DNA from: Allobosea sp.
Lineage (GTDB): Bacteria; Pseudomonadota; Alphaproteobacteria; Rhizobiales; Kaistiaceae
Length of the DNA stretch: 64,000 nt
Assembly (NCBI GenBank): GCA_017307955.1
Contig: JAFKFV010000010.1
Coordinates: forward strand, 186,001 to 250,000
Direction: 5' to 3'
Shown here piece by piece: positions 49,628-58,325 of the stretch; the first letter of the stretch is position 1; each line of letters opens with the position of its first letter. The notes under the pieces are model-generated. The model worked only from the letters and a program-made list of their open reading frames with translations, was not told where the DNA came from and made no database searches. The position numbers and the translations under genes were made by a program.

Positions 49628-50035
49628 ATGACCGATCGCTCCCATCTCTATCCGGCGCTGCGCTACCGTGATGCGCGTGCCGCAATCGACTTTCTTGTCA
49701 ATGCCTTCGGCTTCTCCGTTCATGCGGTGCATGAAGGCCCTGCCGGCGGCATCGCCCATGCGGAGCTGAAGCTCGGCGATGGCCTGATCATGATCGGAAC
49801 GCTCGACCCCGCCCTCGCGGCGGAGGGCCGGACGGTGACCGGCGGCACGGCGGCGATCTATGTCGCGGTCGCCTATGTCGACGCCCACCACGACCGCGCG
49901 GTTGCGGGCGGCGCGGTGGTCACGCGGCCGCTCGCCGACACGGATTATGGCTCGCGCGAATATTCCTGCCGCGACAGCGAAGGCTATGAATGGTCGTTCG
50001 GGACCTACGATCCGCTGGCGAAGCCGATCGATTGA
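49628..50035 (+). CDS. VOC/glyoxalase-fold protein (PhnB-like)
   Basis: A 135-residue protein from ATG 49628. YPALRYRDARAAIDFLVNAF, GGIAHAELKLGDGLIMIG and DTDYGSREYSCRDSEGYEWS are the usual beta-alpha-beta-beta-beta modules of the glyoxalase/bleomycin-resistance superfamily. Typical metal ligands of true glyoxalase I are not all evident, so function is open. It is convergent with the glycolipid-binding gene, with a 4-base gap. Confidence 0.82.
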   Translation: MTDRSHLYPALRYRDARAAIDFLVNAFGFSVHAVHEGPAGGIAHAELKLGDGLIMIGTLDPALAAEGRTVTGGTAAIYVAVAYVDAHHDRAVAGGAVVTRPLADTDYGSREYSCRDSEGYEWSFGTYDPLAKPID

Positions 50036-50039
50036 TCGC

Positions 50040-50585
50040 TCACAGGATGCGCCGGAAGAGACCCTCGTAGAGCGTCACCAGGCCCTGCTGGTCGATATCG
50101 ATCATCGCCTCGAAGTCGCCGTCGACCGACTGATAGCGATAGCGGCGGCCGGGCTCGATGCAGGTGTAGCGCTGCCGGTCGAGCGAGAGGTCGAGATCGG
50201 GGAAGCGCACATAGAGCGCCGTGATCTCGGCCGATTCGCCGGCGCCGAGGCCGAGACGGCGGATCGGCAGCGTGTTGGTGAAGGGGCTCGCCGAGAAATC
50301 AACCTCCAGCGCGCCCGCCAGCTCGGTCAGCTTCTTGCCGTCGGTATTGCGCCATTTGCCGTCGCCGTCGGATTGCAGTGTCAGCTTCGGCCCGCCGGTC
50401 ACCGAGACATGGGCGCGGGCGACGGTGCCGTCGGGATGGCAGGAGACCTCGTAAGAGGCTGCGAAATGGGCGTCGCCGCCCGAGAGCAGCGCCCCCTCGG
50501 CGACGAGGCAGCCGGCACGTTCGGCGAGCACCATATGCTCGACGCCCATGCCGTCCCAGCTCTGCCAGCGAACAGCTTCCGCCAT
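50040..50585 (-). CDS. Putative glycolipid-binding protein
   Basis: A 181-residue protein from ATG 50585, five bases after GGGAGG. EAVRWQSWDGMGVEHMVLAE, SYEVSCHPDGTVARAHVSVT, SDGDGKWRNTDGKKLTELAG, LEVDFSASPFTNTLPIRRLG and YTCIEPGRRYRYQSVDGDFE match the glycolipid-binding (YkkA-type) family. That family binds glycolipid in a spiral beta fold. It is the last gene of the ThDP-HAD-aldehyde dehydrogenase operon, 72 bases after the dehydrogenase. A role in that pathway is not obvious. Confidence 0.8.
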   Translation of the reverse strand: MAEAVRWQSWDGMGVEHMVLAERAGCLVAEGALLSGGDAHFAASYEVSCHPDGTVARAHVSVTGGPKLTLQSDGDGKWRNTDGKKLTELAGALEVDFSASPFTNTLPIRRLGLGAGESAEITALYVRFPDLDLSLDRQRYTCIEPGRRYRYQSVDGDFEAMIDIDQQGLVTLYEGLFRRIL

Positions 50586-50657
50586 GATGACCTCCCTCGC
50601 CCGTGATGCGCTCATGCTCGACGCATGAGCGCGCATCCGGGTTCCGTGAGAAGCAGT

Positions 50658-52112
50658 CTAGCGGTCGAGGCCGGCGACGAGCAGGTATTTCTTCTCGACG
50701 AATTCCTCGATGCCGTGATGCGAGCCTTCGCGGCCATTGCCGCTTTCCTTGACGCCGCCGAAAGGCGCCAGCTCGGTCGAGATCAGGCCGGAATTGATGC
50801 CGACCATGCCATATTCGAGGCCCTCGCCGACGCGGAAGATGCGGCCGATATCGCGCGAATAGAAATAGGCCGCGAGGCCGAATTCGGTGTCGTTGGCCGC
50901 GCGGATGACCTCTTCCTCGGTCTCGAAGCGGAAGACCGGCGCGAGCGGGCCGAAGGTCTCCTCGCGGGCGAGCTGCATCGCGGCGGTCGCCCCCGTCAGC
51001 ACGGTCGGCTCGAAATAGGCGCCGCCAAGCGCGTGACGCTGTCCGCCGAGCACGATGCTCGCCCCCTTGGCCTTGGCGTCGGCGAGATGTTCCTCGACCT
51101 TGGCGATGGCCTTGTCGTTGATCAGCGGGCCCTGCGTCACGCCGGCCTCGACGCCATTGCCGACCTTGAGCCTGGCGACCGCAGCCGTCAGCTTCTCGAC
51201 GAAGGCGTCGTGGATGCCGGCCTGCGCATAGATGCGGTTGGCGCAGACGCAGGTCTGGCCCATGTTGCGGAACTTCGAGACCATCGCGCCCTCGACGGCC
51301 GCGTCGAGATCGGCATCGTCGAAGACGATGAAGGGCGCATTGCCGCCGAGCTCGAGCGCGACCTTCTTCACGGTGCCGGCCGCCTGGCGCATCAGAAGCT
51401 TGCCGACATCGGTCGAGCCGGTGAAGTTCACGAGCCGGATCGCAGAGTGGCTGGTCAGTACGCCGCCGATCGCCTTCGCATCGCCGGTGACGACATTGAA
51501 GACGCCCTTGGGGATGCCGGCGCGATCGGCGAGTTCGGCAAGGGCGAGGGCCGTCAGCGGCGTCTCGCCCGCCGGCTTCACGACGATGGTGCAGCCGGCG
51601 GCGAGCGCAGGCGCGGCCTTGCGGGTGATCATCGCCGCCGGGAAGTTCCACGGAGTGATGGCGCCGACGACGCCGGTGGGCTGGCGCAGCACGAGGATGC
51701 GGGCATCGGCGCGATGGCTCGGCAGCGTCTCGCCGGCGATGCGCTTGGCCTCCTCGGCATAGAACTCGATATAGGCGGCGGCATACTCGATCTCGCCCTT
51801 GGCCTCGGCGAGCGGCTTGCCCTGCTCGCTCGTCAGGATGAGCGCCAGATCGTCGCGATGCGCCATGATCCGCTCATACCACTGGCGGATCAGCTTCGAG
51901 CGCTCCTTGGCCGTGCGCGCGCCCCAGGGCTTGAACGCCGCCGCGGCGGCATCGACCGCCGCCGTCGCCTCTTCGGCGCCGAAGCGCGGCACCCGCGCGA
52001 TCACCGCGCCGGTCGCCGGATTGGTGACCTCGCTCTCGCCGCGGCCCACCCAGGCGCCGTCGACATAGCACTGCTCCTTGAGGAGCGTCGGATCGATGAG
52101 GTCGAGAGACAT
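50658..52112 (-). CDS. gabD: NAD(P)-dependent succinate-semialdehyde dehydrogenase-type aldehyde dehydrogenase
   Basis: A 484-residue enzyme, the length of GabD. The start at 52112 gives MSLDLIDPTLLKEQCYVDGA. PTGVVGAITPWNFPAAMITR, VKPAGETPLTALALAELADR, NFTGSTDVGKLLM, the catalytic Glu in KVALELGGNAPFIVFDDADL, and the catalytic Cys in FRNMGQTCVCANRIYAQAG (second Cys typical of GabD) are all intact. EETFGPLAPVFRF closes the NAD site. It is downstream of the ThDP enzyme and HAD genes. It may oxidise the aldehyde released by the ThDP decarboxylase rather than succinate semialdehyde. Confidence 0.88.
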   Translation of the reverse strand: MSLDLIDPTLLKEQCYVDGAWVGRGESEVTNPATGAVIARVPRFGAEEATAAVDAAAAAFKPWGARTAKERSKLIRQWYERIMAHRDDLALILTSEQGKPLAEAKGEIEYAAAYIEFYAEEAKRIAGETLPSHRADARILVLRQPTGVVGAITPWNFPAAMITRKAAPALAAGCTIVVKPAGETPLTALALAELADRAGIPKGVFNVVTGDAKAIGGVLTSHSAIRLVNFTGSTDVGKLLMRQAAGTVKKVALELGGNAPFIVFDDADLDAAVEGAMVSKFRNMGQTCVCANRIYAQAGIHDAFVEKLTAAVARLKVGNGVEAGVTQGPLINDKAIAKVEEHLADAKAKGASIVLGGQRHALGGAYFEPTVLTGATAAMQLAREETFGPLAPVFRFETEEEVIRAANDTEFGLAAYFYSRDIGRIFRVGEGLEYGMVGINSGLISTELAPFGGVKESGNGREGSHHGIEEFVEKKYLLVAGLDR

Positions 52113-52122
52113 GATGATCGCC

Positions 52123-52872
52123 TTACGCTGCCGGCCCGGCGGCCGCCTCGTGATCGAGGATGTTGAGCAACTCGGGAAGCGCCATGATGCTGCCGATGAC
52201 ATGATCGGCATGCGGCGCCAGAGCCTCGGCTGACAGATAGCCGCTGGCGACGCCGACCGCCAGCACCCCGGCCGCCCGCGCGGCGTCGAGATCATGCAGC
52301 GTATCGCCGATCAGCGCCGCCTCGCCCGGCGCGATGGCGAACGCATCGAGGAAGGCATGGATCTGGCCGGGATCGGGTTTGCGGCCATGGCCGGAGTCGT
52401 AGCCGATGACCGCGTCGAAGAGGTGATCGAGCCCGAGCTTCTCCGCCTGCGCGCGGGCGCCGCTCTCGGTGTCGTTGGTGACGATGCCGAGGAGATACCC
52501 CTCCGCCTTGAGCAGGGTCAGCAGGCTGGCCGGATCGCCGATCGGTGCCACCGACGCGAGCGCGCCGGCATTGAAGAGCTGTTCCAGCCGCCGCACGAAC
52601 GCATCGTCGGAGGCGATCCCGATCATCGGCGCGAACTCGGCCGCGATATCGACGATGGTGCCGCCGATGAAGGGCGACGAGGAGCGGATGGCCCGCGTCT
52701 CGCGATCGAAATGGAGGATATCGGCCAGCCTTCCATGCAACGCGTCGTCCTCGCCGGCGAGCGTCGCCAGCACCGAGGCGGCGGCACCGTTCCAGGTGAC
52801 CGCGAAGTCGACCAGCGTGCCGTCCTTGTCGAAGAGGAGCGCCTTCAGCCGCCTCGCCTTCACCCCGGTCAT
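52123..52872 (-). CDS. HAD-family phosphatase (phosphoglycolate phosphatase-like)
   Basis: A 249-residue HAD hydrolase. Motif I is KALLFDKDGTLVDF (nucleophile Asp, acid/base Asp), motif II IVTNDTESGARAQAEKLGLD, and motif III GRKPDPGQIHAFLDAF with ALIGDTLHDLDAARAAGV. The helical cap domain lies between motifs I and II. It resembles Gph-type enzymes. It is coupled by a 4-base overlap to the upstream ThDP enzyme and ends 10 bases before the aldehyde dehydrogenase gene. The substrate is not known. Confidence 0.85.
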   Translation of the reverse strand: MTGVKARRLKALLFDKDGTLVDFAVTWNGAAASVLATLAGEDDALHGRLADILHFDRETRAIRSSSPFIGGTIVDIAAEFAPMIGIASDDAFVRRLEQLFNAGALASVAPIGDPASLLTLLKAEGYLLGIVTNDTESGARAQAEKLGLDHLFDAVIGYDSGHGRKPDPGQIHAFLDAFAIAPGEAALIGDTLHDLDAARAAGVLAVGVASGYLSAEALAPHADHVIGSIMALPELLNILDHEAAAGPAA

Positions 52873-54422
52873 GGAATGATCGCCTCGATCAGGAAGGGTC
52901 CGGGGCGGCGCAGCGCCGCCGTGTAGAGGTCGGCGAAGCGCTCGGTGGTCTCGGCGCGGGCGGCCTCGACGCCCATGCCGCGCGCCATCGCCACCCAGTC
53001 GAGCGGCGGGCCGTCGAGCCGCAGCATGCGCTCGGCATTGCGGTCGAAATGCGTGACGCCGACATTCTGCATTTCGAGGCGGAGGATGGCATAGGCGCTG
53101 TTCGCATAGATGACGAACAGGATGTCGAGATTCTCCCGCGCCGCCGTCCAGAGGCCCTGCACCGTATACATGCCGCTGCCATCGGCCTGCAGCGCCACCA
53201 CCTTGCGGTCCGGCCGCGCGATGGCGGCGCCGACCGCGAGCGGGATGCCGATGCCGATCGCGCCGCCGGTCAGCATCAGATAGTCGTGCCGGGCGCCGCC
53301 CTCGCTGAGCGCATGGAAGCCGCGGCCGGAGGTCAGCCCCTCGTCGACGACGATCGCCTCGTCGGGCAGATGCGCGGCGGCGATCAGCGAGATCGCGGCG
53401 TCGGTGAGCGGCCCGGCCGCCATCGATCCTTCAGTGCGCCGCGACGGAGCGGCGGGTGCCGTGTTGCTCGCACCGAGCCGATCGGCGAGCCGCAGCATGG
53501 TATCGTCGATCGCGTCCGCCGCATCGGCGAGCGGGACAATCTCGGCATGAGGAGGCGCGAGGCGGCTCGGCTTGCCCGGATAGCCGAAAAAGGCGACGGG
53601 CTCGGGGGTGCTCACCAGGACGAGGACGTCGATCTCGGCGAGCGTCGCGCAGGCGAGGTCGACGGGATAGGGAATGCGCTCCAGCGCCGGCCGGCTGCCG
53701 CCACGCTCGCCGCGCGTGATGAAGACCTCGCCGAAGAGCCGCGTGCCGCACTCTGCCGCGATCCGGCCGGCGGCATCGAGCGCCGCGCCGCGCGCCGCCG
53801 CGCCGCCGAGCAGCAGGCCGCCCCGCCTCCCCGCTGCCGCCAGGCGGTCGGCGGCGGCTGCGATGGTGCTTTCCTCGACCAGCCGGGGACGCGGCGCCGC
53901 CGCGATCGGAATCGGCGCCTCGGCGGCATCGCCCCAGGCGCTGTCGGCGGGGAGGATCAGCGTGGCGACGCCGGGCGTTGCCCTCGCCGCCGCGATAGCC
54001 TCGGCGGCGGCCGGGGCGACATCGTCGGGCGAGCGGACCCGCCGCACGACATGCGACATCGGCCGCGCCAGCGCTTCGATATCGGTCGTCAGCGGCGCAT
54101 CGAAGGGGAGATGCCAGGCGGCATGGTCGCCGACGATGTTGACCATGGGCGTGCGGGCACGGCGGGCGTTGTGGAGATTGGCAAGGCCGTTGGCGAGGCC
54201 GGGGCCGGTATGCAGCAGCGTCGCCGCCGGCTTCTCGGCCATCCGGGCATAGCCGTCGGCGGCTGCCGTCACCACTCCCTCGAAGAGGCCGAGAACGCAG
54301 CGCATCTGCGGCCGGCGGTCGAGCGCCGCGACGAAATGCATTTCCGATGTGCCGGGATTGGCGAAGCAGACATCGATATCGTTGGCGAGAAGCGTATCGC
54401 AGAGCCGATCGGCGCCGTTCAT
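52869..54422 (-). CDS. Thiamine-diphosphate enzyme, IlvX/benzoylformate decarboxylase-like
   Basis: A 517-residue ThDP enzyme. The Pyr domain has DVCFANPGTSEMHFVAALDR and the catalytic Glu in LGLFEGVVTAAADGYARMAE. The ThDP-binding region is VVALQADGSGMYTVQGLWTA, ARENLDILFVIYANSAYAIL; the usual GDG is ADG here, as in acetolactate-synthase-like proteins with LQADGS. The central domain is shortened relative to true AHAS, arguing for a 2-oxoacid decarboxylase. It is the first gene of the operon. The aldehyde product would suit the dehydrogenase two genes downstream. Confidence 0.82.
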   Translation of the reverse strand: MNGADRLCDTLLANDIDVCFANPGTSEMHFVAALDRRPQMRCVLGLFEGVVTAAADGYARMAEKPAATLLHTGPGLANGLANLHNARRARTPMVNIVGDHAAWHLPFDAPLTTDIEALARPMSHVVRRVRSPDDVAPAAAEAIAAARATPGVATLILPADSAWGDAAEAPIPIAAAPRPRLVEESTIAAAADRLAAAGRRGGLLLGGAAARGAALDAAGRIAAECGTRLFGEVFITRGERGGSRPALERIPYPVDLACATLAEIDVLVLVSTPEPVAFFGYPGKPSRLAPPHAEIVPLADAADAIDDTMLRLADRLGASNTAPAAPSRRTEGSMAAGPLTDAAISLIAAAHLPDEAIVVDEGLTSGRGFHALSEGGARHDYLMLTGGAIGIGIPLAVGAAIARPDRKVVALQADGSGMYTVQGLWTAARENLDILFVIYANSAYAILRLEMQNVGVTHFDRNAERMLRLDGPPLDWVAMARGMGVEAARAETTERFADLYTAALRRPGPFLIEAIIP

Positions 54423-54611
54423 CTGTTCCCCCGGTTGCCGGCTGGCGAGGGCGGCAGACTTGCCCTTCGGCCGGGGGCTGTCAACAGAGCCCGGAGAGAG
54501 GCTTTCCGGCCACCATCGGGAAAAGTTCGGTGGCCTTGCCTCTCCAGCGATTGCATTTCGCGAGGACGCCCGTGAAATATCGGTTCAACCCTCCGCCGGA
54601 TCCCCCCGATC

Positions 54612-55529
54612 ATGATCAAGGGCGTCGTTTTCGCGCTCACCAGCTATGCCGTGTTCTCCTTCGCGGATGCGGCGCTGAAGGCCGCCGGCGGCCGGCTACA
54701 CGTCGCCGAGATGACGCTGATCATCACGATCTTCTCGCTGATCCCCGTCCTGTTCGCGAAGCCGCGCACGGAGCACTGGGGCGACATGGTGCGCATGCAT
54801 CGCCCGGCGCTGGTCATGCTGCGCCTCGGCGCCGCCCTCGCCGCCGGTCTCTTCAGCGCCTATGCCTTCACGACGCTGCCGCTGGCCGACGCCTATGCGC
54901 TGATCTTCCTGTTGCCGATCTTCGTCGTCGCCTTCTCCTTCTTCTATCTCGGCGAGCGGACGACGCCGGCGCGGCTCGTCGGGCTCTTCGTGGGGCTCGT
55001 CGGTGTGATCCTCGTGGTGAAGCCCGGCTTCCAGCAACTGATGCTCGGCCATGCCGCGGCGATCGCGACCGCCATCGCGGGCACGGTGTCGCTGCTGACG
55101 CTGCGCGTCATCAGCCGCACGGAGCGGCAGGTGACGCTGATCGGGACGCTGATGGTCGGCTCGCTGGCGCTCAACGGCGCCATCACGCTGTTCGTTTACG
55201 AGCCGCCGACGCTGCGCGAGGTCGTGCTGCTCGGGCTCTGCGGCGTGCTCGCCGGCCTCGGCCATCTCACCATGATGGCGGCGACGCGCCATGCCGAGGC
55301 GAACCGGATCGGGCCGACGCAATACAGCCAGATCGTCTGGGCCGTGGTGCTCGGCGGCTTCTTCTTCGACGAATATCCGGACGCCATCGCGATGGGCGGC
55401 ATTGCCCTCGTCGTGCTCTCGGGCTTCCTCAATTTCCTCGGCGTGCGCGGAGCGAAGACGACGCACCGCTCCGTGACCGTCGAGCCGGTCAGCGCGGCAG
55501 CGGCGGCTCCGCAGCGTCCAGGATCCTGA
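54612..55529 (+). CDS. DMT-superfamily (EamA) transporter
   Basis: A 305-residue protein with ten predicted helices in two EamA repeats: VVFALTSYAVFSFADAALKA / YAFTTLPLADAYALIFLLPI in repeat 1 and QVTLIGTLMVGSLALNGAIT / AEANRIGPTQYSQIVWAVVL in repeat 2. EamA proteins export amino acids, nucleotides or drugs; the substrate is unknown. Its last 41 bases overlap the end of the convergent recJ gene, and both C-termini appear genuine. Confidence 0.88.
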   Translation: MIKGVVFALTSYAVFSFADAALKAAGGRLHVAEMTLIITIFSLIPVLFAKPRTEHWGDMVRMHRPALVMLRLGAALAAGLFSAYAFTTLPLADAYALIFLLPIFVVAFSFFYLGERTTPARLVGLFVGLVGVILVVKPGFQQLMLGHAAAIATAIAGTVSLLTLRVISRTERQVTLIGTLMVGSLALNGAITLFVYEPPTLREVVLLGLCGVLAGLGHLTMMAATRHAEANRIGPTQYSQIVWAVVLGGFFFDEYPDAIAMGGIALVVLSGFLNFLGVRGAKTTHRSVTVEPVSAAAAAPQRPGS

Positions 55530-57303
55530 GGCTCGGCTGGCGCCGTCCCTGCCAGTGATCGATGCCGAGCGTTCCGGCGACATGCAGCGCGCGGCCGCGG
55601 CTCTCGGTCAGCATGCGGCCGAGTTCAGTACCGGCGGCGCGGAAGGCGATACCGCGCAGCGTCTGGTCGCCGCCCGACAGCGACACGCGGACATGGCCGT
55701 TGCCGACCGGCTCGGCATAGGCGATGCGGTGCGAGGGGAAGGCGAAGACCGGCTCGGGATGGCCGGCGCCGAACGGCCCTGCCCGCTCGATCGCGTCGAT
55801 GAAATCGGGCGTCGCCGCGCGCGCGGTCAGCGCGCCATCGACGGCGAGCGCGGTGGCGGCGCGGGCGGTGCGCGAGGCTTCGGCGGCCCGCTCCTCGAGA
55901 AAGGCGCGGAAGTCGCCGAGCTTGCCCCGCTCGACGGTGATGCCCGCCGCCATCGCATGGCCGCCGCCCTTGATGAGCAGACCCTCCGCGACCGCCGCGC
56001 GGACCAGCGCGCCGAGATCGACGCCGGGCACCGAGCGACCCGAACCGGTGCCGACGCCGGACGGGGCGATCGCGATGGCGAAGGCAGGCCGCTGGAAGCG
56101 CTCCTTCAGCCGCGCCGCGATCAGCCCGACAATGCCGGGATGCCATTTCGGATCGGCCGTGACGAGCACCGCCGGTCCCTCCCCGCCCCCGATCTCGGCA
56201 TCGGCTTCGGCGAGCGCCTGTTCCAGCATGGCCGCCTCGACGGCCTGGCGCTGGCGGTTGAGCTCGTCGAGCTCGGCGGCGATCAGTTCCGTCTGCGCCG
56301 CCTCGTCAAGCGACAGCAGCCTCGCGCCGAGCGCCGCGTCGCCGATGCGGCCGCCGGCATTGATGCGCGGGCCGATCAGGAAACCGAGATGATAGGGCGA
56401 CAGCGGCGCATCGATGCGCGCGAGCCGGCCGAGCGCGGCGATGCCGCTATTGGCGCCGCGCCGGAGCGCGATCAACCCCTTGACCACGAAGGCACGGTTG
56501 AGGCCGACCAGCGGCACGACATCGCAGACGGTACCGAGCGCCACCAGATCGAGCCATTGCAGGAGATCGGGCTCTTTCCGCTCGTCGCCATACCAGCCGC
56601 GCCGGCGCAATTCGCGATTGACCGCGACGATGGCGAGGAAGGTGACGCCGACAGCGGCGAGATAGCCGAGGCCGGAGAGATCGTCCTGCCGGTTGGGGTT
56701 GACGACGGCGACGGCCGGCGGCAGCTCCGTGCCCATCTGGTGATGGTCGAGCACGACGGCCGGACGGCCGAGCGCGGAGGCGACGCCGAGCGCCTCGATG
56801 CTCGTCGAGCCGCAATCGACGGTGACGATCAGTTCGGCACCCTCGTCGACCAGCGTGCGGATGGCGTCGGGATTGGGGCCGTAGCCTTCGAAGATGCGGT
56901 CGGGGATATAGATCCGCGGCGTCAGGCCCTGCGCGGTCAGGAAGCGGGCGAGCAAGGCCGAGGACGTGGCGCCGTCGACATCGTAGTCGCCGAAGATCGC
57001 GACCTGCTCGCCGCGCTCGACGGCGTCGGCGATGCGGGCCGCGGCGGCGTCCATGTCGGTGAGCGTGGACGGGTCCGGCATCAGCCGGCGGAGGCTCGGC
57101 TCGAGGAACTCCGCCGCCGCGTCGACGGTGACGCCGCGCGCCGCGAGGACGCGGGCGAGCAGTTCCGGCAGCTCATGCCGCTGCACCATGGCGGTCGCGG
57201 CGAGGCTGGCGGCGGGGTCGAGCCGATCGTCCCAGCGGCGGCCGGACACCGACCGGTCGACGCCGAGGAAGCTGCGCCGTCCGGCCGGACCGAATTCGGA
57301 CAT
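55489..57303 (-). CDS. recJ: Single-stranded-DNA-specific exonuclease RecJ
   Basis: A 604-residue 5'-3' exonuclease. DHH-family motifs are IFGDYDVDGATSSALLARFL (motif I), IVTVDCGSTS (II), VVLDHHQMGTELPPAVAVVN (III, DHH) and NPNRQDD. The DHHA1 part has GGGHAMAAGITVERG with the GGGH motif, and a C-terminal OB domain follows. It acts in RecF-pathway repair and mismatch repair. It precedes no coupled gene downstream; upstream it is 11 bases from glpX, part of the block recJ-glpX-hom-aminotransferase. Confidence 0.94.
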   Translation of the reverse strand: MSEFGPAGRRSFLGVDRSVSGRRWDDRLDPAASLAATAMVQRHELPELLARVLAARGVTVDAAAEFLEPSLRRLMPDPSTLTDMDAAAARIADAVERGEQVAIFGDYDVDGATSSALLARFLTAQGLTPRIYIPDRIFEGYGPNPDAIRTLVDEGAELIVTVDCGSTSIEALGVASALGRPAVVLDHHQMGTELPPAVAVVNPNRQDDLSGLGYLAAVGVTFLAIVAVNRELRRRGWYGDERKEPDLLQWLDLVALGTVCDVVPLVGLNRAFVVKGLIALRRGANSGIAALGRLARIDAPLSPYHLGFLIGPRINAGGRIGDAALGARLLSLDEAAQTELIAAELDELNRQRQAVEAAMLEQALAEADAEIGGGEGPAVLVTADPKWHPGIVGLIAARLKERFQRPAFAIAIAPSGVGTGSGRSVPGVDLGALVRAAVAEGLLIKGGGHAMAAGITVERGKLGDFRAFLEERAAEASRTARAATALAVDGALTARAATPDFIDAIERAGPFGAGHPEPVFAFPSHRIAYAEPVGNGHVRVSLSGGDQTLRGIAFRAAGTELGRMLTESRGRALHVAGTLGIDHWQGRRQPSLRILDAAEPPLPR

Positions 57304-57314
57304 CAGGGAATCGA

Positions 57315-58310
57315 TCAGCTCTCCGCCGCGAACTTCTCGAGCTCGCGGTGGGTGGCCTTGATGAAGCGGATGGTGCCCTTGGACGAGCGCATCACCAGCG
57401 TCTCGGTGGTGATGCGGCCGTCGCGCGCGAAGCGGACGCCGTTCAGCATGTTGCCGTCGGTGACGCCCGTCGCGGCGAACAGGACCTCGCCGCGGACCAT
57501 CTCGTGATGGGTGTATTTCTTGTCGAAGTCGGTGACGCCCATGCGCAGCGCGCGCGCCTTCTGCGATTCCGACTGGGTCACGAGGCGGCCCTGCATCTGG
57601 CCGCCGGTGCAGCAGAGCGCGGCGGCGGCAAGCACGCCCTCGGGGGCGCCGCCGATGCCGAGATAGATGTCGATGCCGGTCGTGTCGGGATCGGTCACGT
57701 CGATGACGCCGGCGACGTCGCCGTCACCGATCAGGCGGACGGCGGCGCCGGTGGCGCGCACTTCCTCGATCAGCTTGGCATGGCGGGGACGGTCGAGGAT
57801 GCAGGCGGTGATCTCCTCGACGCCGACGCCCTTCGCGGCGGCGATCGCGGCGATGTTCTCGCTCGGCGAGCGGTCGAGATCGACGACGCCCTCGGGATAG
57901 CCGGGGCCGACGGCGATCTTGTCCATATAGACGTCGGGCGCATGCAGCAGCGAGCCGCCCTCGGCGATCGCCACCACCGCCAGCGAGTTCGGCAGGTTCT
58001 TGGCGCAGATCGTCGTGCCCTCGAGCGGGTCGAGGGCGATGTCGACGCGCGGGCCGTGGCCGTTGCCGACTTCCTCGCCGATATAGAGCATCGGCGCCTC
58101 GTCGCGCTCGCCCTCGCCGATCACGACGGTGCCGGCGATCGCGAGATTGTTGAGCTCGCGGCGGAGCGCGTCGACGGCGGCCTGGTCGGCGGCCTTCTCG
58201 TCGCCACGGCCGCGCCAGCGGGCGGCGGCGACGGCGGCGCGCTCGGTCACGCGCACGAGCTCCAGCGTCAGGATGCGGTCAAGTCCCGCGGATTTCGGTT
58301 CCGTCAACAC
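57315..58310 (-). CDS. glpX: Class II fructose-1,6-bisphosphatase
   Basis: A 331-residue, Li+-sensitive type FBPase from GTG 58310. ERAAVAAARWRGRGDEKAAD, IVIGEGERDEAPMLYIGEEV-like residues (here TVVIGEGERDEAP), VDIALDPLEGTTICAKN with the metal-binding DPLEGT, IGDGDVAGVI and GIGGAPEGVLAAAAL are all family signatures. It dephosphorylates fructose-1,6-bisphosphate in gluconeogenesis. It lies between hom and recJ, as in related alphaproteobacteria. Confidence 0.94.
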   Translation of the reverse strand: MLTEPKSAGLDRILTLELVRVTERAAVAAARWRGRGDEKAADQAAVDALRRELNNLAIAGTVVIGEGERDEAPMLYIGEEVGNGHGPRVDIALDPLEGTTICAKNLPNSLAVVAIAEGGSLLHAPDVYMDKIAVGPGYPEGVVDLDRSPSENIAAIAAAKGVGVEEITACILDRPRHAKLIEEVRATGAAVRLIGDGDVAGVIDVTDPDTTGIDIYLGIGGAPEGVLAAAALCCTGGQMQGRLVTQSESQKARALRMGVTDFDKKYTHHEMVRGEVLFAATGVTDGNMLNGVRFARDGRITTETLVMRSSKGTIRFIKATHRELEKFAAES

Positions 58311-58325
58311 TGCCTATCTCCCCGC

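Noticed and set aside
55555..57507. 650-residue plus-strand open frame over recJ
   Set aside because: Antisense shadow; recJ motifs on the minus strand are unambiguous.
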